The position numbers and the translations under genes are program-made. A stretch of DNA of 64,000 nucleotides from Neospora caninum Liverpool (lineage: Eukaryota > Apicomplexa > Conoidasida > Eucoccidiorida > Sarcocystidae): contig NC_018396.1 in the NCBI RefSeq assembly GCF_000208865.1, positions 248,001 to 312,000 of the forward strand. The letters are read 5' to 3'. The number at the start of each line of letters is the position of its first letter. Positions within the stretch are counted from its first letter, which is position 1. Below, one piece after another: positions 1 to 12,572 of the stretch. The notes beneath the pieces are model-generated. The model was given only the letters and a program-made list of their open reading frames with translations. It was not told where the DNA came from and ran no database searches.

Positions 1-1107
1 GTAGCTCTACTCACTGCTCTCTGCTTAGATGCGGAATCACGGCAACGGTTTCGAGGCATAGCCCTAGAGTGCATTTTCTCAGCTGCACAGCCTGCAGCCT
101 CCAGTGCCGATAGATCTGCACGAGCTTCAGACATCTCATGTGTAGAGATAGCAGCGGAGTGTCTGGCACCGGTGCAAATGCTGCTGGAACGTTTGCCGGA
201 TTCCCTGCGCCCTCCCCTAGAGATCCTTCGCCTATTCGTAGACGCGACCGCGACGGAAGACGCTGTGGTAGCGAACCCGAGAAGCTGTATAAGCGGCCCG
301 ATTCGTACCGTGTCGCCGACTTCTCTTGACGGCTATCGTATTCCCGCAGATGTGTGCGTCGCCCAGCAGGAGAAAGAGGACGGGTCAGTATCCTTGCCAG
401 CACGACTTATTGAGAGGAGGGCGACTGAGGGCGAACATGACAACTTCAAGAAACCGCCCGCGAGCGGCTGTGTTGCCAGTCAGGCATATGACCCAGACGG
501 CGCAAGAGGCGGGAGAGAAGTCCATGCCCCGGGGAGCAGATCTGCACGGTCGGTGCCTGAAGGTGGGGAGGACGACCACAGTGCACAGGGTAAAACAGTC
601 ACCTCGCACAGTCGGAGGGCCGTTGAAGATGGTCGAGGAAAAAGACAACAGCTTTCCAAGAAGGCCGTTCTCGAGGCCTGTCGTAGGAGCGAAGACCTCT
701 CTCTGTCGGATGCAGCCACCTGCCGAGACTGTTTCTCCCTGGCCAGGACTACTTGTGTGCAGGCCGATGAGTCTACTGCTTTATTATTCCCGTGTGCCGA
801 CACGGCCGGAAAAGGATACGGAAGTCTCGTATCTCTCCTCTTCGCATTGCGTCGGGTGTACACGGACCTCAACCGCGTCGAGGTTCGCGTCCTACGGGGT
901 GACCCCCCCGGGACAAAATTCGCTGCGTGGAAACTCGCGACAGTGGAAGGAACTGAGGCAAGCGACTGCTGGTCCTGCCTTGTGTCCAACAGTGCGCGTT
1001 TGCGGGCTCTTCACCAGGTGCTAGTCTTCTTTCAGTTCTACCCTGCTTGTGTGTGGCACGGCCAGTACGTCTTTGAAACATTCGTTGCCTACGTAAGAGA
1101 CGGGTAA
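1..1107 (+). CDS. 3' part of an unidentified gene (partial, runs off left edge)
   Basis: The frame starting at base 1 stays open for 368 codons and ends at a stop at 1105-1107. I do not recognise the product. The first 100 or so residues read like a helical, Leu-rich fold (for example LLERLPDSLRPPLEILRLFV), while residues from about 110 onward are low-complexity, Arg/Ser/Gly-rich and less convincing. A possible splice donor lies near 382-385 (GACGG then gtcagt), so true coding may stop there and the rest may be intron or 3' UTR. No start is assigned because the gene would begin upstream of the window. It lies on the same strand as the nuclease gene, 826 bases before it. A chance open frame of this length in GC-rich DNA cannot be excluded. 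Confidence 0.4.
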   Translation, partial: VALLTALCLDAESRQRFRGIALECIFSAAQPAASSADRSARASDISCVEIAAECLAPVQMLLERLPDSLRPPLEILRLFVDATATEDAVVANPRSCISGPIRTVSPTSLDGYRIPADVCVAQQEKEDGSVSLPARLIERRATEGEHDNFKKPPASGCVASQAYDPDGARGGREVHAPGSRSARSVPEGGEDDHSAQGKTVTSHSRRAVEDGRGKRQQLSKKAVLEACRRSEDLSLSDAATCRDCFSLARTTCVQADESTALLFPCADTAGKGYGSLVSLLFALRRVYTDLNRVEVRVLRGDPPGTKFAAWKLATVEGTEASDCWSCLVSNSARLRALHQVLVFFQFYPACVWHGQYVFETFVAYVRDG

Positions 1108-1933
1108 CAAGTCTTTGCCTGCAAAGGCGACAGCAGGCATTTTTGCCACTTAACTGTATCGGTTTGGACGTCATCGTCTCTAGGGAAGGGCAGAAACGCC
1201 GGGAATCAGTTTTGTAACGTGGGAATCCGTCTGGGAAGCGCCGCAGGTTTATGCACAACTGGGGACAGCCCCAACTTAACCGGGGGACGAGTAAATACTC
1301 GTGGCGAACTGTATTTTTCTCCCATTTTCCGCTTGCCTGCAACTGGTGTCGGCGGTTCACTTTTTCACTGAACAGCTGCTGTAACCTGCCACTGGAATAG
1401 CTCCGGCCGGTTTTCGGCGTCTAGTAACGATCCTTCCCGTTCACTTTTGAAGACAGAAAAGGCTCTCAGCGCGCCGTTGGCTCTGTCGGCTGTAAGCGAA
1501 ACCACGTATCCAGCCGGGTGACACTGCCTTCCGTCTGGGCGGCACACTTTCCACCGGTGCAACGCTGCTTTTGTGTGCAGCAGTATTAGGATAGGCTTGG
1601 CTGAACTGTGTACACGTGGGTGTAGAAAGCAGACCGGCTGTTCACAAATTAGGTAAATGAACTTCAAGCGACGGGCGAATCTCGGCTCTGAAGCAAAAAT
1701 CAGGACAGGGGGCTGACCTGACGCAGATCGCAGAAGACTCGTGCTGTCTAACGAGCGCCGGAGGACGAGCCGACCGCTGGTGAACCCGGCCTCCCACGGT
1801 TGCTCGGGAGCGCGGTGCTCCTACAGAGAGTTAGCCCAGGCTTACGTATCTGGCTTCCTGGCACACCATTCGTTTTCCTTTAGGCGATCCATGGCGTTTC
1901 GCGGAAGCTGAAACCCTCCCTTTGACCAGCAAA
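1108..1933. other. Intergenic, left-edge ORF to nuclease gene
   Basis: No convincing coding exon, RNA gene or repeat is visible in these 826 bases. The stretch probably holds the 3' UTR of the left gene and the promoter and 5' UTR of the nuclease gene. Confidence 0.4.
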
Positions 1934-4900
1934 ATGAGGAGTTTCGCGATCTTCCTCGCAGCGGGGGCCTGCGCTCTTTTGCAGTCTCCCGTTCTTGCCT
2001 GGCATTCCGGGGTGAGAAAGTCTGCCGCTGGCCGCAGCTCTGGCCTGATGTAGTGACGGACCCCGGACGTAAATTATGGATATGTTGCCACACAGTGACG
2101 TGCGAACGTGTTCAGGAGCAAACAGTTTCTCGCCGGCTGCCGCACGCAAATGGGGCAGCCTCAAGAGTGACGTACGAGCTGCTGGTGTGGATGCACGTTT
2201 TGGTAAAGAGTGTCTTTACTTTTTCCTGGGGAAAGGCACTTCCAGAAACTTGAGGAACTCTTGCCCTGTCCACGCTTCCCTGAGCTTTGTGTATCCTTTC
2301 CCTCGAAGTGACGTGCACGCGCGCGACTCGCCACACTCTGTCTGGCGTCGCTTCCAGGCCACGGCACAGATTCGTGTTGGGAGCGCTCGATAGATGATGA
2401 TGCTTTCTGCGCCTTCTCACGTGGCACCAATTGGTCCTTCCCTAAGAATCACATGCTCTACGAGATGGATTCAAACAGTCGCTGGCGTCTACGGAGACAC
2501 GCGGGCGCCTCAACCACGGCACCGACCGATAAAGTCGGTGGGCGAAGCCGCCGTTTCAACGCTTGCAGGCTTCCTACCCCCCAGTCGCCTGTCTGGTTGC
2601 TCCGTTTCGCTTCTTCCTCTACATTTCGTGCATGTGTGCTCTCGTTGCGGAAACCACACAGACTCGCGTTTGTCCTTGACAAGTACAGCCGCTATCTGTT
2701 TTTTGCCTCGCTTGCTGCAGCCGCACATGATCGTCGCGTCGATCGCGCGTAGCCAGTTGTCTGCCCTCGTCCAGCTGAAGGTCGACTATATTCTGGGGCT
2801 CTGGCGAGGACAGTACCCAAGTACGTCTTCACACTTTCCGCAGTCTCATGTTTTCACTGTGCATACTGAAACCCATCAATTCGAGAAACGTGTCTGCCGA
2901 AACTACCACCCTTTCCAGTGCTCCGCGCAAAGGCATGTGTGACGCAGCTTTGTCCCATCTTGCCATAATAGAAATGCGAAATTCACCCGAGTTTGGAGGG
3001 TCTTGCCCAGGGGAAACAAAGCTTGAAAGCGAAACTATGGGTCGGAATGCCTCGACGCGCATGCCGGCCCGCGCGGCGTGCGCAAACACAGACGGTAGCA
3101 TTTTGATGCACGGGCTACGCGTGTAAAACTAGTCGCACATCGTCCGAAACACGTCATGCGGTGTGCGCAACCACAGGGAAACCTGGGGTTTCCCTGTGGA
3201 AAAGCAAAAGGCTGTCAAGGGACCGATTCCTGTCTTGGGTTTTTTTCTTAGACTACGCGACTATGGAACGCGCCTCCGTCTGGCTGGACGACATTAACGG
3301 GAAGGGACCACCGTATCGGCAGCCAGCTCGACGCTTCGATTTCCTTCAGGTATTCCAGTTAAATCCTTTTCCATTGCGAGGTGTTGGATCTGGCAAACGT
3401 CACAAGACAGCCGGAGAGAAACGCTCCTGCTGAGAAGGACACAACGCACGACGTGCAGTTAACGCTGACCGTCGCGATCCTAGACTCGACGGCCGAACTC
3501 TGAGGCGCGGATGAGAAGGATTCCATCACCCCCGTTCTTACGGCCTGAGTAGACACGGGCCCCGGTGGACGGCTGTGTTTTGGAGAGTTCGATTCAGAAG
3601 TGGAAACTGTGCGAATATATCGTCTCCCTTCCCTGGTGGATTACGGGTCCAAGTGCTTCTTCTGAATCGTCTTCTTTCCTTTTAAATCGGAACGGCTCTT
3701 TTTGCGTCGCTTGCCAAACTCCCCAGGCGTGCTGAGGAATCGTGTCTCTCATCCAGCGATGTGTTGCGTCGTGTATATTTGGTCCCCCAGGTCTTCCGCT
3801 TCATGCATGGTGTGAACATCCCGTACAACCCGGAAGGGATCCAACTGCAAGGACTTGACGCGTTTCTCCCGATCTATGAACGAAGTAAGGATACGGAGCG
3901 TGTCTAGCCAGCGACCGACGCACGAAGGGGATGGGGGACTATCCGACCTTTTTTGAAAACATTTCGGCTGGGCAGAGACGTTGTGGGTTTCCAACGATCC
4001 GAAGCCACTGGCCCCTCCACATCCACTCCCCCGTCCTTGCGCCACAATGAACTTTCAGGTGCGGAGTATCTCCTGGACCTGGCGTGGGAAGGCCTGAAGG
4101 CAACGACGCCGACCACTGAGAAGCTGGAAGATCCCTTTTGCAGTGTTCCGCCGCCCCTTTCGCACTTTGCTGCGGCAGGATACCTGGAGGGGACGGTGAA
4201 CTCTCCTGACTCAAATTTGCTGGAACCTTCGATTCCAGAAGAGATTCAAGCAAGCACGAGTCTCTCCACGTCGTCGCGCTCCCAAGCAGTTCAAGACGGA
4301 GGCGCTCCTGTAGGGACGCTTCTCTCGTTAAACTTTTTCCTGAGGATCCTTATTCACCTCATGGCGGATATACACCAGCCGCTCCACAGCGTCTTGGCCT
4401 TCTCCCCCGCATTCCCGAAAGGCGACCGTTTCGGTTCCGAGGTGAGAGTGCGCGGGACACGGATGGAGGCATTCGACGCGTTTTGCACCGCAAGCGGCCA
4501 AAATTGCATACTGAACTCTTTTGGGGTACTGCGAATCCAGCCCGGGGCAACTTAGGACCAATCGCGTGTGACGCAACATGCGGAAGCTCGAGGAGGGGTT
4601 CTTCCCCGGTTGCGAATGACGGAGACGTGGCATGTGTGTGGACTTAGGGTGTTTGCATCTCTTGTCTTTGGGGGAATGCGCTGGGGTTTGATGCGCTGAG
4701 AGGCAAACGGGTCAGCGAACGTTCGGAGATCTTTGCTCACGATCCCCTCGAACGAGCACGGACTTCAGGGATGGTTCGGAACCGTGCACTTCACTCTGTG
4801 ATCCACTGGCACAACCGCGACTCGTACGGAAGCGCCGCTCCATCCCGTCGTGAAGAGACGCCACCCTGTGTCCGACTGCTTATCCTCACAATGCTGGTCA

Positions 4901-6186
4901 GCCGTCACGTGGCATGCAGGAGTGTCAGGTCCACACGGGTAGACTCGCGGCGTGTTGCGTACATCCCGGAGTATGCGGCGAAATGCTGGAAACGTAATCG
5001 TGCTGACGATTTCGCGGGAAACGAGTCGTGAAGAGCTTGTCGGAAATGGAGGGCGAAGCAGCAAAACCGAATGGTTCCCGGGGGAAGTGGAACCGAGGGA
5101 ATCTCGGATGTCGTGTGCTCTTTCAAGGCGCGTGGGACCGCAGGAGGCACGGCCGCGACAGCCGTTCTGTGGCGGGGTCTGCGAGAATGGAGAGTCCGTG
5201 CATTTCCATGTGCGATGTGTCTCGTAAGGTGTGCGTGATGGGCATGCAGGTTTGGTGTCATGTGCTTCCCTCAGATCCCGCTGATTCTGCCTGATGGACG
5301 CTCGACGAACCTTCATGCATTTTGGGATGGAGCGGGAAGCGTCTATATGAAACACTTGGACGAGTACGATGACCGGGAGATTGCTGCAGAGGTAGGCACC
5401 TCGCTCACGCTGTTCCCCTCAGAGACGACACACAAACACCTGCCTAGGAAGTGCCCATGCAGAGCTGCACTGTGCACGGATGCCAGAGGAAAGCGGGACA
5501 CACGCTGTCTTGAGCCATACCCCAGAGGGACGAATCGCCTTTCCTTCGTCTGTCTAGCGGTTGCGTCGTTTTCTTGGGGAACTTCCTTCCTGTCAGGAAA
5601 CGTCGAGGCAGTGGTGTGCTGCAGAGATACCTCTTCCTGCGTTTTTTTTTGTCTTTGTTGGCAGGCACAACGCATCATGGAGGACTTCCCAAAGGAACGC
5701 GTGCAGGGTCGCTTGACTCCTGAACTCCTTGCGCCGAACTTCCGCAAAATCGCGGAGGAAAGCCATCGCTTCGCAGCGGAACTTGCCTACAGAGGTGAGT
5801 TCACGTGGGGCGTACTTTGGGGCTCTGTTTTTAGGCGACATCGTCCGAGACCTAAGAACGCTGTTGTTTCGAGAGCAAACAAGGAGCATGAAACGATATA
5901 CACAATTTGTGGCGAGAGAGCCGGAGGCCTGTCGACTGTGTGGCAACGAACGTCAGGTGTTGGTTTTCTTTTTATCCCTTTTGTCTTTTACGCAGAATTC
6001 AATTTCCGCACCTTCACACGAGCCGACCTCCCGTACATCCCCTCAAGTGGTTACGTGTCAGATGTGAGGCTTGCATCTCGACTCCAAATCGCGGTTGCCG
6101 GTTACCGTTTGGGGGCCGCACTTGAAGAACTATCCGCTTTCCTTCCCGTACCGGACTTTGTTCAAAACGGCGCAAGTAACGAATAA
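1934..6186 (+). CDS. Secreted S1/P1-family zinc nuclease
   Basis: This enzyme family cleaves single-stranded DNA and RNA using three zinc ions. I read 8 exons: 1934-2011, 2721-2820, 3252-3349, 3791-3884, 4059-4441, 5275-5391, 5665-5794 and 5996-6186. All junctions are GT-AG and in phase, giving 396 aa. Exon 1 encodes a 22-residue signal peptide (MRSFAIFLAAGACALLQSPV then LA). The predicted cut leaves Trp at position 1 of the mature protein, then WHSGPHMIVASIA across the first junction, which supplies the family's zinc ligands W1 and H6. Other expected ligands appear in ASVWLDDI (exon 3), HLMADIHQPLH (about residue 222) and NLHAFWDGA (about residue 263). The C-terminal helix reads IAVAGYRLGAALEEL. 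The protein is roughly 100 residues longer than typical members, mostly from an insertion in exon 5 before the HxxxD motif. The start is chosen because it gives the signal peptide and exact W1. Confidence 0.92.
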
Positions 6187-8373
6187 GGAGTGTTCGGCAG
6201 CATGTGGAGTTCCTGGGAGGCGGCCAACTTGCAACGCAACGTCACACCGGCACTACCGCAGAGCATCCTGTTCCGAGTCTGTATGGAAGGAGAAAAGGTG
6301 GGTGTAAAATGGGTCACAAAAGCAATTCCCGGCAAGCGTGCAAACGCCGCCGGAGAGAGGTAATAGGGGAACGGCAACTGTTGCTTGCCGAAGGTGCTCA
6401 GCGTGATGTCGAATGCAGCGAAGACGAGAAAACGCTCTGGAGGACTCGACACTCACTCGCCTAGCAGGTTGTCGTCGTGGTTGGCGAAGAGTTTTTTACC
6501 CAGGTTCCCCTTCTGATTTCGGCCTGATAAGTGGAGAACAAGCCAGGAATGTATTATGTTGTAGCTTGCCACTTTTGTTTCAGTTGGACCTGTTTTTTGT
6601 TGCATCCGCCGTCCCTAGCCGCCTGTTCAGCATCCGCCACATCAGTTCACTACGACCGCCTCTTACTTTCTGAGAGCGCGTTCGTGACGTGTGTTCCCAT
6701 CCGTAGGAACTGATTGCAGGCGTGACACAGGTTTTTTTGCAAATGACAAAAGAGCCTCAATGCGCGCAGCTGCACACTGTGGCGTAGTGCGCGGTGCCTC
6801 GTGTGTCATCTTTTTGGGCAGTGCTTCACGTCATCCACATGAACATAGTGCCCTGCCGCATCCGTCACGTGTATACTTCCTTTTTCCGCGCAGGTGAAAC
6901 TGTAACCAGTGTTTCCGTTATTATTACACCCTTGCGGTGTTGTATTTTACCTGTAACTGCCAGCGCTGCACATGCGCCTCAGACATCGGGAGTGGTGCTT
7001 TTTTTTTACACCTGAAGTTGGTGCCAATTGTATAGCGAGGGAACCCCGTTCTTCATTACGCGTTTACTGCTCGGTATCGAGTGGTCAGTGCAGAATTTTG
7101 CACGCATGTCGTGTCGCCGAGGTGTAGCGTGTGCGTGTTTCTAAACCACAGGTGTACTTTATGTTCCTTGTCCAGACAAACTCGACCTGTCGGTGCGCGC
7201 GCGCCCGGCTGTGGTAACAGGGAAAAGGCCAGTCCTCATTCGCCGAGGAGCGAGAAGAGAGGCATTTCAGTCTCGTTGCTCCTCATCACTGGCGTCCATA
7301 TCAACTCGGAAGGCGCGAGCCTTCGAGAGAGCTCACGCAATCATCTCTAGGATGTGACAGTTCCATCAGGCCGAAAGCCGCTTGCAAGGAAATGAATCCA
7401 ATAAAGTATGATGCCCATTTAGCATCCGGCATCTAGTTGATGCATGTTGATGTATTTTAGACGCTGCTTCCCGGCTAAACATTGCCTTACTAAACCAAAT
7501 CGGGGTCCTAACATGGAATACCAACTAGAACATTTACAGCTCCACAGGGTGCTTCCCCGGATGGTGAACTGTTTCGAGAGCAAAGCATCCTAAGAATTCC
7601 CGTGCTGGTGCCCAATCTGGATGGCACCCAGGAGTTTGCTCGCCGAGCCTCCTTTAGAATGGTCAGTTAAGTCCGTTACTTCTTGCTACGATTGCTATTC
7701 GGAACCAACCGATCTAAAATCGCGGGGTCCCTGTATAAATCTAGGAAGGCTTCTCAGGTGAAGGGCTGCTGAAACAGCCGAACGTGCCGAACGGATCATG
7801 CGCTGCCCGGGCTTCTGGTTGCGTACATGTCTCCAATTCTTCGAGAGAAATGAAACGCGAGATCGGACACACACCTGTGGCATCCGTTAGTCGTTGCACA
7901 TTATCCCGTGGGCTCTTTCTTCTTGGGGAAACTCACGCAAAGGTGCTCTCGCCTGCACGGACTGGGCCGAGCGCTGGCCTGCGCGAAGAGCGAGCGGTTC
8001 CTCCTTCCCAGGCACGGGTTCAGAAGCCGCCCTTCAGGATGGACGCTCACGGGTGTTTCCTGTGCACATTTTCATACGTTTCTTCTTTTTTCCTCGGCCA
8101 CTGTAGAGTTATGTAGCTTTGTTTCCCTAGGCTCTGCCCTCTACGTTGTTGCTTTAGATTTTTTATCCTTGTTCGCTTGCGAGTGGGGGATCTGCGGGAT
8201 TCAGAGGCCGATCAAGCACCACCCGCGCCGGCGCGACGTCTCTCAAGACCGCCTCGTGTGTCCAAAGCTTCTTCCCGAGGCCTGCGCTTGTCAGCGCCAC
8301 ACTTTCCTTCTTGGCTTGGCACACTTCCGCCAGCTTGCCTACCTGGTATATCCACTTTTCGTCCCGCCCTCGA
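6187..8373. other. Intergenic, nuclease to FKBP
   Basis: About 2.2 kb without a gene I can support. The short open frames here have no recognisable motifs. The interval 7380-7660 is slightly more AT-rich and has no obvious identity. The last 300 bases should contain the promoter and 5' UTR of the FKBP gene. Confidence 0.4.
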
Positions 8374-10631
8374 ATGCAGACTCGCTCCGCGTCACGGGCG
8401 GCAGCAGCTGCTGCCGGTGTGCCCGCGGAAGAAGCAGGCGCGACAGAAAGTCCTCGGAAACAAGGAAGACAGGTCCGTGGAAGGACAACCTCTAGGAAGG
8501 AAGGAGAGACTGCGCGCCAACATGAAGACTCCCGAGCAGATGCGAACACTGGCGATGCCGGCTGGTTCTCGAACAATGTCCAGAGCAGCTCCACGGTGAA
8601 CAGCGGCGCTAGACAAACTCGCAGAAGGGGGGGGAAAAACCACCCTCTTTCGTCGGCGAGTGCCGATGCGCTGGTGGACGAAGAAGGGCCTGCAAAGAAC
8701 GCCAAGACGAACCAAAAGAACGCTTTTTCTTTTGTTTGCATCGTTTTTCTTGTTTTTCTTGCGTGTTTGTCGGTTCCCCTTTTGTGCTGCTTCGGACCGG
8801 AACCCTTCTCAGCGTTCCCTGCTCTCTCGAAAGCGGTCGAGAAGTTGCCGGCGAGTTTTTCGTCGCTTTTCCCTCGCCTTTCTGAAAACTCAGCGTCGTC
8901 TGGGGTCGTTGACTCGCAAGACGTGACGGCCCACGTGAAGGATACCCAAATTTCCGGGGAACAAACGCCTACCACTCCGAACCCAAGTTCTGGGGGGAAA
9001 CCCGAGCGAAACGACTCGAAACGGAACACACCGTCCCGCTCTTCAAAACCCTCAAAGAAAATGGCGCCTCTCGCGGCTCTCCAGCACGAGGTTCTTAAAC
9101 CTGGTTCCGGTCCTGCTCTTCAACGGGGTCAGTCGGCCACTGTACACGCGACAGGCAGCGTACTCAAGCCGGATGGCTCTACACAGAAATTCTGGTCTAC
9201 CAAAGACGCTGGCCAGCAGGTAGGCGGGGGGAGCGAAAGGATACAGACTGCAACCTTCTCAGGAAACCGAGATCAACAGCCCGTTTTACACACGCATGGC
9301 TCCACGGTGTGTCACAAAACTGAATTGGAGCGGATATACTCCAGGAGCAACGCCCTCGCGTTGTCCAATTTCGACGCTGACTTCATTTTCCCAGATGGCA
9401 CACACATGCATCGGGGTCCTGAGGCGTCTTTTGAAAGGTCGCGTCGGACTGCGTGTTTGTTCGATAGTTTTGTGTAGAGATAAACACACAGTGCTGGCTG
9501 CAAAAAGGAGCTGCGCGGCCAGGAACGGGATCCGTGTTCTTGGGCCCAGCTATTTGGTGCGAACACGTAGCCCTACCGCCGCTCCTGCTCTTCTTTCTTC
9601 AGACCATGAGTATACAAAATGGTAGACAACTTTATGACCTGGGATTGTATTTAGCTCGGCCTTTCCTTTTGGAATTTTGATACATACGTGCACGTACCCC
9701 TGTGAGTTGGTGCATTCCGCGCCTTGGCCATAAAGTGGGAGGCAGAGTGTGCGCATGCTTCCCTCTTTCAGCCGTTCACGTGGCAAGCTGGTATTGGCCA
9801 GGTCATTGCCGGCTGGGACCAGGGTGTCCTTGGCATGACCGTCGGCGAGACTCGACGCATTTCCATCCCTGCAAACAGTAAGCGGCCTCGGTAATCACCT
9901 GAAGGCGTCTTTTCCCGGTTTCCAGCCTGTGTGTCGTTGCCAGAAAAACGTTCTCGTATGCGGGTCTCTAGCGCCGTTCGTGTCAGTCTGCTTTATTGGG
10001 TGGAAGAAAGAAAAGCTACTGTTGTCCCAAGAGAAACGGTTTTTGCGACAAAATGGTCGCGGGAGTGTGCCTCCGAAATGCAATTCTTGTGTAGAAGAGA
10101 GCGCCTCCCGATGTGGAATAACCTCAATGTAGTAGGCTATTGAAAGCCAACACTTTCAACCGTGTTCAGTAGTCCAGTGCGGTAGTGGTGAACAGCAATC
10201 AGTCATAAAGAACTCGGTTCTCTGTGTCTCAAAACTGGAGTCATATTCAGTATCCTAGGTACTATAATGTGTCCGTTTCTTTGATTCGCGTTATACAGTT
10301 GTGGATCGCGGAATCGGAATACCACTTCATATCGTACCTGAATGGTTCCTTATAGCAGATAATGCGGCGTTGAAAGGACATCCAAAGCCGGTGCCTTGTT
10401 CATATTTATGCCACATCCCGCTCCCCGTCCAGCCTGTCCTTCCAGACATCGTTCTGGCCCTTTCGCGTCATTTCTGTGTTTCATTGCTCTCTCTGAAAAG
10501 GATTTCGCGGCGAAATGCAATGTTGTGTTTCCTGTGGTGCAGTGGGCTACGGCGCGAGCGGCTTCCCTGCATGGGGTATTCCTCCGAATGCAGACCTTCA
10601 GTTCGAGATCGAATTGCTGCGTGTGCAGTAA
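8374..10631 (+). CDS. FKBP-type peptidyl-prolyl isomerase with N-terminal membrane anchor
   Basis: FKBPs catalyse cis-trans isomerisation of Xaa-Pro bonds. Three exons (8374-9219, 9772-9877, 10543-10631) splice in phase to 346 aa. The FKBP domain occupies about the last 100 residues: [13 protein letters not shown], then [20 protein letters not shown] with the floor tryptophan, then [15 protein letters not shown] with the conserved tyrosine, ending FEIELLRVQ and a stop. Ahead of it lies a long extension: a basic, Ser/Arg-rich start, a single hydrophobic helix at about residues 116-139 ([17 protein letters not shown]), then a Ser/Thr/Pro-rich linker. This predicts a signal-anchored or tail-exposed enzyme, not a soluble FKBP12. 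The classic active-site FDSS is FWST here, so the usual Asp is replaced by Trp. The first in-frame ATG is used. An internal Met ([12 protein letters not shown]) just before the domain could start a shorter cytosolic form. Confidence 0.9.
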
Positions 10632-12572
10632 ATCCGTTTTTGTTAAATTTGTTTGTCTTTGCATGCACACGTCAAGACTCTCCTCGCACTTGAGTCCTTT
10701 TGACTGTCACCCCGCAGGCGGTCCTTGCAGCCACCGCCTCGTTTTTAACCTCTGCAACGGTGGTTATCGGGGAGTCGACTCCCGCAGATATTAGTAAACG
10801 TAAATGTACACACACGCGCGACGCCTCAGATGTGCCCGACGCCGTGCCCGGATTCAGAAAATGGGAATTGGCGAGCCGTCGTCTAACTCTGTAGGCCTAC
10901 CGCTTTTTCCCTCTCTGCACTATTTTTCGAAAAACTATCCTATCGACCCAGCATGTTCACTTGCGTAGCAGCAGATTCTCTCGCAGTATGGAGAACGCGA
11001 AGTGCTGTTTTGCTTCCTTTCGCTCCACTGACACCGTAGCCATGACCTTAGTCGCTTTCTTCCCCTGGCAAAAGCGTGTCCCGGCCACATTCGAGAAGTA
11101 CCAGCGTTCTTCAATCTACATCACGGATGCCTCGCGCTCGCCAGGTTGCTGGCGAGAGCTGGCGGTTCTGATGCCCTCTACAGAAAACATAAGCAGCCAG
11201 AGGAATGTCGCACCGACGCCCCGCCCGATTTTTACTTAAGTTCGGAGTCGAACCTCGTCCACGCGAGAACTCCCGGTACATCAGTCGCACGGGAGCGCCG
11301 ACGCCACACACTGCTCCCCACCCTGGCTGTAAAAGCGAGAAGAAATCCCTCCTTGAGGAAACTCGCTCAAAACTGGTAGAGGTGCGCTTAGTAACACCTG
11401 TCGAACGGGCGCTGGCCGCGTAGGAGAGGACGGGGACTTGGTCAGGATGACAGCACGAACTCGCAGTGCTCGCGGCTAGGGGGCGACGAGTAGCAGGCTT
11501 TTTCTGGAGATACACTTAGGCAGCTGTGTGCAGCAGATTGACGGGGCGAAGAGAGTTGATGTGTGTCAGGCTTCAGTCTGGCGACGGTACACGGAATGGG
11601 GAAAACATCGCCTTTCTCCGGATGCGACTGACTCCCCAGCAGTTGTGTAGGGGTGATGAAAAAGGACAGTATCGAGTGGAGGACACGGCGGTGAGCAATC
11701 CACCACGGACGGAGACGGGAAAAGCGGGACCAGAGAATCCAAAGGGCCGAAAAACCGATGCAGCGTCGGATCACGCCGTGAAAAAGGCGCCCTGAGAAGC
11801 TCAACGTGGCCGCACACCCCAGACAAGCGGAGAGACCGCGCGGAAGAAACTCCGTTTCGAAGGACTCCGACTGTGCCCAGTCCCCTGTCACAACGCTGAC
11901 TGTGCAACGCATCTGCTGTTCAGGCTGGGAAACCTGGCGCGAGTCGCGTGGAAGTGAGAAATTCAAACGACCTTGACGCTAGCGCGGCCACAGCTGCTTG
12001 CCAGCTGGAACGGAGAGGGTGGCGGCGACGCGGACTCTTTTTTCCTTGGAAGCGACAAAGACACGGCCAGCCGTTCTCGCTTTCTGTTCTTCTCGCTGTT
12101 CCTTCTCGAAACCGTAGGAGGCACATCGTTTCGCTCTTTTGTGTGATTGTGGCTGAGCGCGTTTTTTCTGGAGATGTGTGCGTCTCCCATCTCCTGCATG
12201 CGCATCTACGACTCTCGATTTTCACCGCTAGCGACCCTGCACTTCCCCGACACACAGAAGCACTCCCGTTTCTTCTCTCTCTCTTCTGTCCTCGATCTCC
12301 TTTCCTCCTAACGGCTCTTCTTTCCTGCGAATTTCTCCTCTCTCGCACCCGCCAGACGCCGACACTTTCCGCCTGCCTCTCTCACACTTCTGTCTGCCTT
12401 TTCCCTCTCCCTTCTCTATCTTCAGTCGAATTCCCTTTCTCTACCTTTTCTTCCTCCTTCCTCATTCCCGCCTACCAGCTTTTCACATCCTCACGCTTCT
12501 GTCTTCGCGGAGCTTTGTCTTGACCCTCGGCCCCAATGCTGCCAGCTGGGCGTTTCGTGTCCGCTAATCTCC
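10632..12572. other. Intergenic, FKBP to IF-2, with pyrimidine-rich 3' half
   Basis: No gene is supported in these 1.9 kb. From about 12060 to the IF-2 start the plus strand is strongly C/T-rich. The same asymmetry lies ahead of other genes in this window and probably marks promoter and 5' UTR sequence. Confidence 0.45.

Noticed and set aside
7380..7660. AT-richer intergenic interval considered as another mitochondrial insertion
   Set aside because: No frame reads as coxI, coxIII or cob, and I cannot match it to rRNA fragments by eye.
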